64,000 nt of DNA from Micromonospora sp. Llam0 (GTDB taxonomy: Bacteria; Actinomycetota; Actinomycetes; Mycobacteriales; Micromonosporaceae). The position numbers and the translations under genes are program-made. A model generated the notes under the pieces. It made no database searches, had not been told where the DNA came from, and saw nothing but the letters and a program-made list of their open reading frames with translations. The stretch lies in contig NZ_RJJY01000001.1 of assembly GCF_003751085.1 (NCBI RefSeq), forward strand, positions 4,650,001 through 4,714,000, read 5' to 3'. Below, in pieces: positions 24,137 to 33,117 of this stretch. Each line of letters begins with the position of its first letter. Position 1 is the first letter of the stretch.

Positions 24137-24657
24137 CTGAGGCCCCCGTCGTCCTGCTCGTCATATGCGCCGCACCGCCGGCCGCCCAGGTGGCCGAACT
24201 GGCTGAACAACTCCGTAGCAACGGCTGGGACGTGTATTCCGTCATGACCGAGGCCGCTGGCGCATGGGTCGACACCGAATCCCTTGAGCGGGCCACCGGC
24301 CACCCCGTGAAACGCGAACCGCGCGGACCGCAGGAACCAAAGTCGCTGCCGAGGGCCGACGCCGTCGTCGTCGCACCCGCCACCTTCAACACGATCAACC
24401 AGTGGGCCGCCGGCACCAACAACACGGCGGCGTTGGGCATCCTCAACGAGGCGTTGGGGGCGGGTATCCCAGTCATCGCCTCGCCGTACGCCAAGGCGGT
24501 GCTCGCCGCCCACCCAGCCTTCGGCCGCAGCATCGAACTGCTCGCCGGTGCTGGCGTTCGCTTCACTGCCACCGACGCCCTGCGGCCGGCCGTGCCGGAC
24601 GGACCATTCCAGTGGGAAGCCGTGCTCGACCTACTGACAACGCACGACCGCGACTGA
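24133..24657 (+). CDS. HFCD-family flavoprotein (PPC-decarboxylase-like)
   Basis: A 174-residue Rossmann-like protein. VVLLVICAAPPAAQVAELAE opens the fold, and ADAVVVAPATFNTINQWAAG, then TNNTAALGILNEAL, corresponds to the PAS-x-NT flavin-binding segment of the homo-oligomeric FMN-containing Cys decarboxylases (EpiD, CoaC). The His of the usual catalytic motif is not evident. It may therefore act as a flavin-dependent oxidoreductase or decarboxylase of unknown substrate. The GTG start overlaps the preceding stop, and AGGAG lies about 11 nt upstream. It ends one base before the convergent arginase-like stop, marking the right edge of the island. Confidence 0.7.
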   Translation: MTEAPVVLLVICAAPPAAQVAELAEQLRSNGWDVYSVMTEAAGAWVDTESLERATGHPVKREPRGPQEPKSLPRADAVVVAPATFNTINQWAAGTNNTAALGILNEALGAGIPVIASPYAKAVLAAHPAFGRSIELLAGAGVRFTATDALRPAVPDGPFQWEAVLDLLTTHDRD

Positions 24658-24658
24658 C

Positions 24659-25930
24659 TCAGTCTTCGGGAGGGGCGGGCGCTTCGGTGGGCGTCGGCTG
24701 CGGTGTCGGGTCGGTGGAATCCGCAGTAGCGGGCCGTGGGGACGGCGCCGGTCGCCGTAGCCGTCCCGGATTGGTCGCCCCACGCGGCGCGATCCGGTCG
24801 GCGATCGTCAATGTCACCGGCGGGACCGGTGGCACCGCAGGTCGCAGCGCCGCCACCGCCGGAGCGTCCGGCTCGGCCGAGGTGGCAGCGGTCGGGTCGA
24901 CAGCCGGAGCTGTCGCCTCCGCCGGATCCGGGGTGGGGGCCGCCGGCTGCGCGGTCGGCGACGGCGACGCCTCCGGGACCGGCGACGGCGGTGCCGTGGC
25001 CGGGTCGCCGACGGGCCGGTCGGCGTGCACCGGTCGCAGACCGGCCACCAGGGTCGAGACGATGTCGGCGGCGTAGCTGCCGTCCGGGTCGTAGTCGGGG
25101 TCGAAGACGGTCAATTCGACGCCGAGGCAGTGCGGGGTGTCGACCAGGTCCGCGAGCAGCAGCTCCAGCTCAGCGAAGGCGATGCCGCCCGGATCCGGCG
25201 CGTCGACCGCCGGCATCACCGCCGGGTCGAGCACGTCCACATCGACATGTACCCAGTAGCCGGCGCAGTCGGCCAGCTGGTCACGGGCCCACTGGGCGCT
25301 GCGCGCCGCCCCCTCCGCACGCAGCTCCGGCACTGGTCGGGTGACGATACCGGCCGCCTGCAGATCCAGCCGGTACTCGTCCTGGGCCCGGATGCCGAGC
25401 ACCACGACGTCGATGTCGCGAAAGTACGGCCGGCGACCCTCGATCCCCGCCAGATCCGGCTGCCCCCGCCCGGTGACCAGGGCCAGCCCTTCACCCGCCG
25501 CCGCGCCGACGTAGGAGGCGTTGCCGGGATGCCGGAAGTCGGAGTGCCCGTCGACGTAGACCAGCCCGATCCGCCCACCGACCGCTTCGCCGAGCCGGTG
25601 CATCGCCAGCGCCCCGCCGAGCAGGATCGAGCAGTCGCCGCCCAGCACCACCGGGAACTCCCCGGCGTCGATGACGGCACCGATCCGCCCGGCGAGGGCG
25701 AGCGTGTACGCCGAGATCGACCCGGCGTGGCAGACCCCGTCACCGGGACGCCAGTCCGCCGGGTCGTACCGGGGCGGGGTCAGGCACCCGGCGTCGCGGG
25801 CGCCGAGCCGACCCACCAGCTGATGGTCCCGCAGTGCGCCGGGCGCTTTCGCGCAGCCCGGCACCGACGTCCCGGTCGGCGGTCGCAGACCGAGATTCGA
25901 CGGTGCGTCCAGTACGGCGATCCGGCGCAT
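24659..25930 (-). CDS. Arginase/agmatinase-family protein with long Pro/Ala-rich tail
   Basis: A 423-residue protein. Residues about 1-290 are the ureohydrolase fold, with the manganese-binding segments VVLGGDCSILLG, VYVDGHSDF and WVHVDVDVLDPAVMPAVD. The usual GGDHS has Cys in place of the His ligand, and DAHxD reads DGHSD; both variants occur in arginase-like actinobacterial proteins of unclear substrate. Residues about 295-423 are a low-complexity Pro/Ala/Thr/Glu tail with no fold, which ordinary ureohydrolases lack. It could hydrolyse a guanidino compound (arginine, agmatine, formimidoglutamate), but the residue changes make the substrate uncertain. It lies 9 bp downstream of the thioredoxin-TPR gene on the same strand, so they may be co-transcribed. 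Confidence 0.8.
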   Translation of the reverse strand: MRRIAVLDAPSNLGLRPPTGTSVPGCAKAPGALRDHQLVGRLGARDAGCLTPPRYDPADWRPGDGVCHAGSISAYTLALAGRIGAVIDAGEFPVVLGGDCSILLGGALAMHRLGEAVGGRIGLVYVDGHSDFRHPGNASYVGAAAGEGLALVTGRGQPDLAGIEGRRPYFRDIDVVVLGIRAQDEYRLDLQAAGIVTRPVPELRAEGAARSAQWARDQLADCAGYWVHVDVDVLDPAVMPAVDAPDPGGIAFAELELLLADLVDTPHCLGVELTVFDPDYDPDGSYAADIVSTLVAGLRPVHADRPVGDPATAPPSPVPEASPSPTAQPAAPTPDPAEATAPAVDPTAATSAEPDAPAVAALRPAVPPVPPVTLTIADRIAPRGATNPGRLRRPAPSPRPATADSTDPTPQPTPTEAPAPPED

Positions 25931-25939
25931 CGACGGGGC

Positions 25940-26860
25940 TCAGAACAGTGCGCTGGCCAGCGCCCGGCGGGCCCTGGTCACCGCCGGGTCGTCCGGACCG
26001 GCCATGGTGAACAGCGACACCAGGTGTTTGCGGACGGTCTCCCGGTCGTCACCGGCGCTGCGCCGGACCAGGTCGATCAACCGCTGGTACGCCTGCTCCG
26101 CCTGACCGCCGAGCACCTCCACGTCGGCGGCGAGCAGCTGGGCCGGTACGTCGTCGGGTGCCGACGCCGCCGCGTCGAGCGCGGCCGCCGGCTGCACCCC
26201 CTGCACCCGGCGGGCCAGGGCGACCTGGGCCAGCCCGGCCTCGGCGGCGATGTCCGCCGGCGCCTCGTTGAGGATCTTCCGGTAGGCCTGCTCGGCGGCG
26301 TCCAGGTCGCCCATCATCAGCGCCTCGTCGGCGGCGTTGAGCAGCGGATTCTCCGGCTCCTCGACGGTGACGCCGCCGGCTTTGAGTACGGCGCCGATCC
26401 ACTGCCGCAGCTGGGCCTCCGGCACCACACCGGCGAACGCGTCGACCGGCTGGCCGCCGACGACGGCGTACACCATGGGGATGCTCTGCACCCGGAACAT
26501 CTGCGCCAGGCGCTGGTTGCTGTCGACGTCGATCTTGGCCAGCGTCCAGGCACCGCCGCCCTCGGCCGCTAGTCGCTCCAGCAGCGGCGACAGTTGCTTA
26601 CAGGGCTCGCACCACTCGGCCCAGAAGTCGATGACCACCGGTGTGGTCATCGAACGTTCGAGAACCTCGGTCTGGAAGGTCGCCTCGGTGACGTCGATGA
26701 CGGCACCGGCTGCCGCCGGTGCGCCGGCCGCCGGACCGCCACCGGCCCGGGTCGGGGTCCCGGCCGGCCGGTTCCCGCCGGCCGGCGCTGCGCTGCGCAG
26801 CGAGCTGAGGTCTACCGCGCCGCGAGTGAAAATCGACGGGGTGGTACGTGGGTCGCTCAT
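25940..26860 (-). CDS. Thioredoxin-domain protein with C-terminal TPRs (CnoX/YbbN-like)
   Basis: A 306-residue protein. After a disordered Gly/Ala/Pro N-terminus, a thioredoxin fold occupies about residues 53-160, with the active site FWAEWCEPCKQLSPLLERLA and the cis-Pro QSIPMVYAV. Residues about 170-306 are TPR-like helices (DEALMMGDLDAAEQAYRKIL). The architecture matches CnoX/YbbN, which protects proteins against oxidative stress and passes them to chaperones. The active site is WCEPC rather than WCGPC, a change likely to alter its redox potential. It is cytoplasmic, with no signal peptide. It lies 6 bp downstream of the ABC permease stop and upstream of the arginase-like gene. Confidence 0.85.
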   Translation of the reverse strand: MSDPRTTPSIFTRGAVDLSSLRSAAPAGGNRPAGTPTRAGGGPAAGAPAAAGAVIDVTEATFQTEVLERSMTTPVVIDFWAEWCEPCKQLSPLLERLAAEGGGAWTLAKIDVDSNQRLAQMFRVQSIPMVYAVVGGQPVDAFAGVVPEAQLRQWIGAVLKAGGVTVEEPENPLLNAADEALMMGDLDAAEQAYRKILNEAPADIAAEAGLAQVALARRVQGVQPAAALDAAASAPDDVPAQLLAADVEVLGGQAEQAYQRLIDLVRRSAGDDRETVRKHLVSLFTMAGPDDPAVTRARRALASALF

Positions 26861-26866
26861 GGTTAC

Positions 26867-29800
26867 CTAGTCTCGCACGCGCAGGGCGCGTCCCAACGCC
26901 AGCGCCACCGCCCCGAACAGCAGCATGACGCCGATCACGGGGAGCAGCACGGCGACCGGCCGGGGCCAGCGCACCGGTGCCAGCGGGACCGCCTCCTCGA
27001 CGGTGACCGGCAGGTAGCTGCCGCTCAGCCACCAGGCGAGCAGCGCACCGCCGAGCCCGGTCGCCGCGGCCAGCAGCACCGCGGGCAGACCGCTCCAGCG
27101 CAGCGAGCCGGCCGCCGACCGGGACGGCAGTCCCTGGGTCCGCAACGCCGTCAGGTCCTCGGCACGACGGCGCCGTTCGACCATGGCCAGCAGCACCATC
27201 CCGGAGCCGGCGAGGATCACCGCCAGGGCGGCGGCGAGCAGGTGGAACCAGATCGCCAGGGCCGGTGCCTGCCGGTCCAACCCGGCCCGGATCTGCTCCG
27301 GGGTGAACTCGCCGGTGACGGTGAGCCCGGCCGCGTCCAGCCGTTCGGCGATGTCGGCCGGTGCCCGGGGACCGAGCCAGACCTGGGCCGTTTCGAGCCC
27401 GGTCTTCTCGGGCACCGCGCGTACCGCGTACTCCATGTCGACCAGGAAGCCGCGGTCGCCCAACACCGGCAGCGCCGGAACCGGGTCGGCGTCGGACGTC
27501 AACTGCGCACCGGTGGGCAGCAGCGCCGTGGTCGGGTTCAGCCCGGGCGGCCGGTCGTCGGCCAGGGCGGTCACCGCCGGCAGCGGGTACGGCGTGTCGG
27601 CCGGCAGCGCCCACGGGTCGGGGGCGGCCCCACCGGCGAGCAGCCGCAGTCCGTCCGGACCGGCCTCGGACGGGTCACCGGACGGATCACGCCAGCGCTG
27701 TTCGTCGGTGAGCTCCGCCGGCCCGAGCAGCTGGTCCCCGCCGACAGAGAGGTCGGTGAGGGTCACCTCACGGACCCGCTGGTCGACCTCGGTGTCCGGG
27801 TCGACCGCACCGGCGGTGCCCGGTTCGAGCCGGACGGACAGCCCAGCGAGCTGGCATCCGTCGGCGCAATCGACCGGAATCCGGTAGGTGTGTCGTCCCA
27901 GCCGGGCGAACGTGGCCTCGGCCGCCGCGCCCCCCGACGTCGACCGCAGGTGGACGGTGAACCGCACATCATCGGCCGGACCGGTGCCCGGCGGGTCGGG
28001 CTGCCCCGGGTCACCTGGCGGGTCGGGCTGCCCCGGGTCGGCGTCGACGACGACCAGGTCCACCGAGATCTCCGTCCCGTCGACGGTGATCGGCGCGGTG
28101 GCGGCCGGTCGGCGCAGCGCCTCGGCGACGTCAGCGGGGCCAGCCGGGCCGAACTCGGGTCGCCATCGAGCGGTTGCGGCCAGCGCCGACGAGTCGGCGA
28201 GCAGCGCCGGGGCGTCCGCGTCGGTATCGGCGAAGCCGACCGCCATCGCGTACTCGCCGGTCGGGTCGACCGACCGGACGGCCGTCAGCAGCGTGCCGGC
28301 GTCGACGGGCAGCAGGGTCAGTACCCGGTCCGCGCCGCTGCGCACCTCGGCCAACGCCGCCCGCGACTGGCGGGCCACGTCGAACGCGATGGCCGCGTAG
28401 CCGGTCAGCACCACGGTGACGGTGAGCAGGGTGAACAGCCGTTGGCTGGCCGGTTGCCGGGCCAGGTGCAGCAGCCCCAGCGCCGGGCCGAGCCGGCCCC
28501 GGCGCAGCGCGACCGCGCCGAGCTGGCCGGTCAGCGGTGCCACCACCCGTGCCGCCAGCAACGCCACGGTGACCCCGATCAACGCCGGCACCAGCAGCGA
28601 CACGCCGATCAGCTGGCTGTCGAACAGCCGCAGCTGCGCCACGGCGACCACGGTCAGGGCCACCATCACCGTCTCCGCCAGCAACGACGTCCAGAGTCGG
28701 GACCGGGCCGGCACCCGGCGCAGCAGGTCAGCGACCGGGCTGGCCAGCTCCCGGCGCTGGGCGGCCAGCACGGCGAGCAGCGCACCGACGAAGGTGGCGC
28801 AGCCGGCCAGCACCGCCGCGACCGAGGTGACCGGGGCGAACCGGCCCTCCTCCAGTCGCAGGCCGGCGAGCAGCCCGACGGCGACCGAGCCGAGCAGGTA
28901 GCCGACCGGCGCGCCGAGGGCGATGGCGGCCGCCGGCTCGCCGGCGGCCAGCGTCCACCGGGTCCGCCGGGGGATCCCGCGCAGCGCGATCAGGCCCAGC
29001 TCGGTACGGCGGGCCGCGGTGCCGGCGGCGACCGCGACGAAGACGACGAACAGGCAGAGGACCACCAGCGGGACGGCCGCGACCGGCACCACCTGCCGGG
29101 TCAGCGCCTGGGCCGACGAGATCCGCTCCAGCAGCGGTCCGACGTCGTCGGACAGGTAGACGTACCCGGCACCGTCGGCGCGGACCTGCTCGGCGAGCCT
29201 GGCCAACTGCTCATCGAGCGCCGCCAGCCGGTCCGGTCCCAACGCGTCGGCCTCGGCCAGCGCGTCCACCCCCCGGTAGTCGCTGCCCCGGTCCATGGCG
29301 TCGACGACGTACCGGCTGGTGAATACCGGTTCGCGGTAGGCGTCCAGGGCGCCGGGTACGAAGTACGGCGTCCGGCCCCAGTAGAGCACATCCGGGTCCA
29401 CCGGTTCGTAGACACCCACGACGGTGATTTCGGCCGGCGCCCCACCCGGGCGGTAGATGCGCTGCGGCGGGACGTACTCGGCCCAGGTGATGGTGACCGA
29501 GGTGCCGGGTGCCAGGTCCAGCCGTCGGGCCGTGTCCGCCCCGATCACGACTTCGTTCGGCGACATCAGACAACGCCCGGCGACCATCCGCAGGTTGGCG
29601 CAGACGTCCTCGCGAAAGACCAGGTAGGAGATGTCGGTGGCGACGGGCTCCAGCCCGAGCATCGGCATCTGCACGGTGTAGACGGTGCGGAAGCCGGGCA
29701 GGTCGAGCACGGCACCGGTGACCGCCAGGAGGCCGGCTTCCTCGCCGGGTAGCACGTCGGGGATGGACAGGCTGACCGTGCGGTCACCACGGTCGGCCGC

Positions 29801-29950
29801 GTCGAGCTCCGCCGCCACGACGGCCCGGTCGGCGGCGGCCAGGTACGCCGGGCCGGTCACCGCGGCGGCGGTGGCGAACGCGCTCAGCAGGAAGACGACC
29901 AGCGCCTGCCCGCGCCGGGCGGCGAGCATCGACAGCAGCAGCGAGATCAT
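26867..29950 (-). CDS. FtsX-like ABC transporter permease
   Basis: A 1027-residue protein from the ATG at 29950 (MISLLLSMLAARRGQALVVF), which overlaps the stop of the second permease (ATGA). The longer open frame upstream runs antisense-like through that gene and is not used. It has an N-terminal membrane helix, a large extracytoplasmic MacB-like domain (containing TLLPVDAGTLLTAV), a central helix cluster (VVPVAAVPLVVLCLFVVFVA, then RRTELGLIALRGIPRR) and a C-terminal cluster (LAAALAVILAGSGMVLLAMV). Two such repeats in one chain and the cytoplasmic TELGLIALRG-type coupling loop are typical of large actinobacterial FtsX-type exporters. It probably forms a heterodimer with the next permease and uses the ATPase at 33118-33993. 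The cargo is unknown. Confidence 0.85.
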   Translation of the reverse strand: MISLLLSMLAARRGQALVVFLLSAFATAAAVTGPAYLAAADRAVVAAELDAADRGDRTVSLSIPDVLPGEEAGLLAVTGAVLDLPGFRTVYTVQMPMLGLEPVATDISYLVFREDVCANLRMVAGRCLMSPNEVVIGADTARRLDLAPGTSVTITWAEYVPPQRIYRPGGAPAEITVVGVYEPVDPDVLYWGRTPYFVPGALDAYREPVFTSRYVVDAMDRGSDYRGVDALAEADALGPDRLAALDEQLARLAEQVRADGAGYVYLSDDVGPLLERISSAQALTRQVVPVAAVPLVVLCLFVVFVAVAAGTAARRTELGLIALRGIPRRTRWTLAAGEPAAAIALGAPVGYLLGSVAVGLLAGLRLEEGRFAPVTSVAAVLAGCATFVGALLAVLAAQRRELASPVADLLRRVPARSRLWTSLLAETVMVALTVVAVAQLRLFDSQLIGVSLLVPALIGVTVALLAARVVAPLTGQLGAVALRRGRLGPALGLLHLARQPASQRLFTLLTVTVVLTGYAAIAFDVARQSRAALAEVRSGADRVLTLLPVDAGTLLTAVRSVDPTGEYAMAVGFADTDADAPALLADSSALAATARWRPEFGPAGPADVAEALRRPAATAPITVDGTEISVDLVVVDADPGQPDPPGDPGQPDPPGTGPADDVRFTVHLRSTSGGAAAEATFARLGRHTYRIPVDCADGCQLAGLSVRLEPGTAGAVDPDTEVDQRVREVTLTDLSVGGDQLLGPAELTDEQRWRDPSGDPSEAGPDGLRLLAGGAAPDPWALPADTPYPLPAVTALADDRPPGLNPTTALLPTGAQLTSDADPVPALPVLGDRGFLVDMEYAVRAVPEKTGLETAQVWLGPRAPADIAERLDAAGLTVTGEFTPEQIRAGLDRQAPALAIWFHLLAAALAVILAGSGMVLLAMVERRRRAEDLTALRTQGLPSRSAAGSLRWSGLPAVLLAAATGLGGALLAWWLSGSYLPVTVEEAVPLAPVRWPRPVAVLLPVIGVMLLFGAVALALGRALRVRD

Positions 29951-32900
29951 CCGACGTCTCCGTCCCGGTCCCGGTCGCCGGGCCGGGTCAGCTCGGCCGG
30001 CGGACCAACCCGGGAATTGGCCGGCGGACCAACCGGCGGGGCGACCCGCAAGTCGACGGCCCGGACCAGCCGGGCACCGGCGAACGCGGCCGCCGCACCG
30101 AGCGCCCCTGCCGCGACGAGCACGCTGACCAGCAACGGGACGGCCTGCGGACCGATCCGCAGCGGCAGTGCGGCCCAGTTGTCGACGAAGATCGGCATCG
30201 CCTGCCGGATCGGCAGTTGGGCGAGCACGGTGGCCACCAGGCCGACGACCACCGCGAACGCCACGGCGACGGCGTACCCGCCGTAGGCGATCCAGGTGAC
30301 GGCGCGGGCCGGTAGCCCCTGCGCCCGCAGAGCGGCCAGCTCGGCGGCCCGGTCGTCGCGTTCCACCGCGGCGACCACCGCCAGCGCCCCGGCCGCCAGC
30401 AGCAGCCCGATCAGTCCGGCGGCCAACTGGAACCGCAGCGCCGATGGCGGACCCTGGCGGCCGAGCTGCTCGATCACCGCCGCCCGGGAGTCGGTGCCGA
30501 TGATGGTCAGCCCTTCGGCGGTGAGCCGGTCGGTCAGCTCCCCGGGCGCGTCGGGGGCGAGCCAGACCTGCGGCACGTCGCCGGTACCGGCTCCGTCGGC
30601 CAGCCGGTCGGCCAGTTCCAGGTCGACCAGGTAGCCCCGCTGCCGGGCCTGCGGCAACGCGGCGGCCACCGACACGTACCGCACCGGCAGTTCGGCACCG
30701 CCGAACACGGCGAGCCGTGGCTCGCCCGGGACGTCCGGGGCGAGCTCCGGCCCGGAGCGCACCACCGGCACCGGTACCGGAGCGTCGATCGGATGGATCC
30801 GGGTGGACCGCTCCCGGTACACCCCGCCCGGCGGCGGGGTGGTGAGGGTCACGCCGCCCGGCCCGGCGCTGATCCGGGGGCCGAGGGCACCACCGGCGAC
30901 CGCGCCGCGCCAGTTTCCGATGTCGCCGAGGTACGCCGCGTCCAGCCGGGGTGTGGTGGCACCGGCCAGATCGTGCAGGGTGATCGTGAGATCGGGTTCG
31001 GCCAGCACCGGTACGCCGTTCCAGGCCGGTTGGACCAGTTCGAGTGACGCCAGTCGGCAGCCGTCCGGGCCGCATCCGGTCACCGTGGCGGGGTGCTCGG
31101 CACGGTCGGTGCCGAGCGGGCCGAAGACCACCTGCACCGGGTCTCCGGTTGGGTCGACCAGGTGCGCGACGACGCTGACCGGTACCTCGTCCGGCCCGGC
31201 GGCGGTCAGGACCAGGGGTCCGTCGCCGACCCGGACCTCGCTGACCGGCGGGGTGAGCGCGGCGGCGACCTCGGCGGCTGCTTGGCCGTAGCCGGGATGC
31301 CAGGCGGCGACCTGGGCGAACCGGGAGGCGTCGACGGCGAGCACGTACTGGGCCGACCCGGGATTGTTGCCGACCACCGCCATCGCGTACCGGCCGGACG
31401 GGTCGGCGGCACGGACCGCGGCCAGCAGGTGGACTCGGCTGCGGGCCTGCACGGTGAGCACCTGGTCGGCGCCGGTGGCGTGGGTGGCCCGGACGGCCCG
31501 CGCGGAGACCGACTCGCTCCAGCCGCCGATCGCGGTGCCGAGCAGCGCCACCCCGACGGTGAGAAGGGCGACAAGCCGCGCGGTCCCCGGCCGGCGCGCC
31601 AGGTGCAGCGCGGCCAGCGCGGCGGGCAGCCGACCGGCGCGCAGCAGGGCCGCCGCGGCCCGGCCGGCCACCGGGGTGGCCGCCCGGCCGGCGATCAGCG
31701 CGATCGCCAGGGCCAGCAACGCCGGGGCGAGCAGCACCAGAGCACCGGCCTCGTCCGGCTCAGCCGCGCCGACGTACGCCTGGTAGAGCCCGGCCCCGGC
31801 GACGGCCACCGCGATCAGGTCGACGACATCGGCCCGCCAGCCGCGCTGCCGGGCCGGGACGTGCCGGAGCAGGTCCACCACTCCGGCTCGGGCGTTGCGC
31901 AGGTCGGCGGCGATCGCGGCGACCAGCGCACCGGCGACGGCGGTGCCAGTCGCGGCGAGGGCGAGCCGCGCGGCGGAGCCGACCTGCTCCGGGTCCGGGC
32001 CGGCACCGGCGAGCAGCCGGGCGGCCACCAGGCCGGCGGCGGCACCGACCAGCGCGCCGACGATCATCGGCAGCCCGCTCTGGCCCACCGTGAGCAGCCA
32101 CACCCGCCATCGGGCACCGCCGCGCAGTTTGACCAGTCCCAGGTCACGGCGGCGGTGTTCGGCGGTGTGCCGGACGGCGAAGAACAGGGCGAACCAGGAC
32201 AGCAGCAGCAGTTGCCCGGCGGCGACGGCGACACCGAGCTCGACCAGTTGGCGGTGGCGGGCGATCTGGTCCACCAGGATCGCCGCATCGGTGCGGACCT
32301 GCCAACGGCCGACGACGCCACCACCGTCGGAGCGGCGGACCTCGGTGGCCAGGTCGACCCCGGCGAGGTAGGCGGCGGCCGGCAGCACCAGGTGGTAGGC
32401 GGCGAAGAGGTTGTCCGCCGGTACGGCGGCCAGGGTGCCGGCGGTGGCGAAGACCGGGTCACCGTTGTCGGCATCGGTACCGCCGCTGCCGAGGTCGTCG
32501 AACGCCCAGTACGGCTCGCCCGGATCGGTCACCTGGTAGGTCCCGGTGACGGTGAGAACGACCGGTGCGCTGCGGCTCGCCTGATGGGTGAACTGGTCGC
32601 CGACCCCGACGCCGAGCCGTTCGGCGCTGCGGGCGCTGAGCAACGCCTCGCCGGGGCGCTGCGGGCAGGTGCCGGTGACGGTCAGGTGTTCGCAGACCTG
32701 CTCCCGGTGCGCCAGGTTGGCCGCCAGCGCGGCCTGGCCGCTGGCGACGGTCCCGGTGCTCCACACCGAACTGCTCGCCGCCGCACCGGGGTAGCCGATC
32801 CGCTCGGCGCCGGCGTCCCGTGCCCGGTCGACCAGGTCGGCGCCGGTGGCGTCGAGCTCGGAGCGGTCCCCGGTGGCCGGATCGACCCGCTGGTCGGCGG

Positions 32901-33117
32901 CGACCTCGGCGGCGCTGGCGGCGACCCGTCCGGTGGCGCGGGCGGCCAGCAGGTTGGGGCCGGCCGCGTCGATCGCGGCCTCCGCGACGGTACGGGTGGT
33001 CGCCGCCGCGTACCAGGGGGCGGCGGTGGTGGCGGTGACCGCGAGGGCGGTGAGCACCAGCAGGGCGACGGCCTGGCCGGCCCGGGCCCGGACCGCGCCG
33101 ACGAGCAGTGCGAACAC
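29947..33117 (-). CDS. FtsX-like ABC transporter permease
   Basis: A 1056-residue protein with the same two-repeat design as its neighbour. It starts MFALLVGAVRARAGQAVALL (membrane helix), followed by an extracytoplasmic region, a helix cluster with HRRRDLGLVKLRGGARWRVW at the coupling loop, a second large extracytoplasmic domain, and a final cluster around AAGLIGLLLAAGALAVVAAV and DDRAAELAALRAQGLPARAV. It begins 1 bp before the ABC ATPase stop and ends in an ATGA overlap with the other permease, so ATPase and permeases form one translational unit. It would be half of a mechanotransmitting or substrate-exporting complex; the substrate is unknown. Confidence 0.85.
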   Translation of the reverse strand: MFALLVGAVRARAGQAVALLVLTALAVTATTAAPWYAAATTRTVAEAAIDAAGPNLLAARATGRVAASAAEVAADQRVDPATGDRSELDATGADLVDRARDAGAERIGYPGAAASSSVWSTGTVASGQAALAANLAHREQVCEHLTVTGTCPQRPGEALLSARSAERLGVGVGDQFTHQASRSAPVVLTVTGTYQVTDPGEPYWAFDDLGSGGTDADNGDPVFATAGTLAAVPADNLFAAYHLVLPAAAYLAGVDLATEVRRSDGGGVVGRWQVRTDAAILVDQIARHRQLVELGVAVAAGQLLLLSWFALFFAVRHTAEHRRRDLGLVKLRGGARWRVWLLTVGQSGLPMIVGALVGAAAGLVAARLLAGAGPDPEQVGSAARLALAATGTAVAGALVAAIAADLRNARAGVVDLLRHVPARQRGWRADVVDLIAVAVAGAGLYQAYVGAAEPDEAGALVLLAPALLALAIALIAGRAATPVAGRAAAALLRAGRLPAALAALHLARRPGTARLVALLTVGVALLGTAIGGWSESVSARAVRATHATGADQVLTVQARSRVHLLAAVRAADPSGRYAMAVVGNNPGSAQYVLAVDASRFAQVAAWHPGYGQAAAEVAAALTPPVSEVRVGDGPLVLTAAGPDEVPVSVVAHLVDPTGDPVQVVFGPLGTDRAEHPATVTGCGPDGCRLASLELVQPAWNGVPVLAEPDLTITLHDLAGATTPRLDAAYLGDIGNWRGAVAGGALGPRISAGPGGVTLTTPPPGGVYRERSTRIHPIDAPVPVPVVRSGPELAPDVPGEPRLAVFGGAELPVRYVSVAAALPQARQRGYLVDLELADRLADGAGTGDVPQVWLAPDAPGELTDRLTAEGLTIIGTDSRAAVIEQLGRQGPPSALRFQLAAGLIGLLLAAGALAVVAAVERDDRAAELAALRAQGLPARAVTWIAYGGYAVAVAFAVVVGLVATVLAQLPIRQAMPIFVDNWAALPLRIGPQAVPLLVSVLVAAGALGAAAAFAGARLVRAVDLRVAPPVGPPANSRVGPPAELTRPGDRDRDGDVG

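Noticed and set aside
10291..24658. Integrative element with attachment sites
   Set aside because: I found no integrase gene, no tRNA at the edges and no long direct repeat flanking the island.
26594..29752. A 1052-codon plus-strand frame opposite the FtsX-like permease
   Set aside because: Antisense shadow rich in Arg, Gln and Gly; the minus strand has membrane helices and transporter motifs.
29951..31075. A 5' extension of the first permease frame by about 375 codons
   Set aside because: The extension is Arg/Ala/Gly-rich and overlaps the second permease. The ATG at 29950 begins a proper membrane helix and forms the ATGA overlap.
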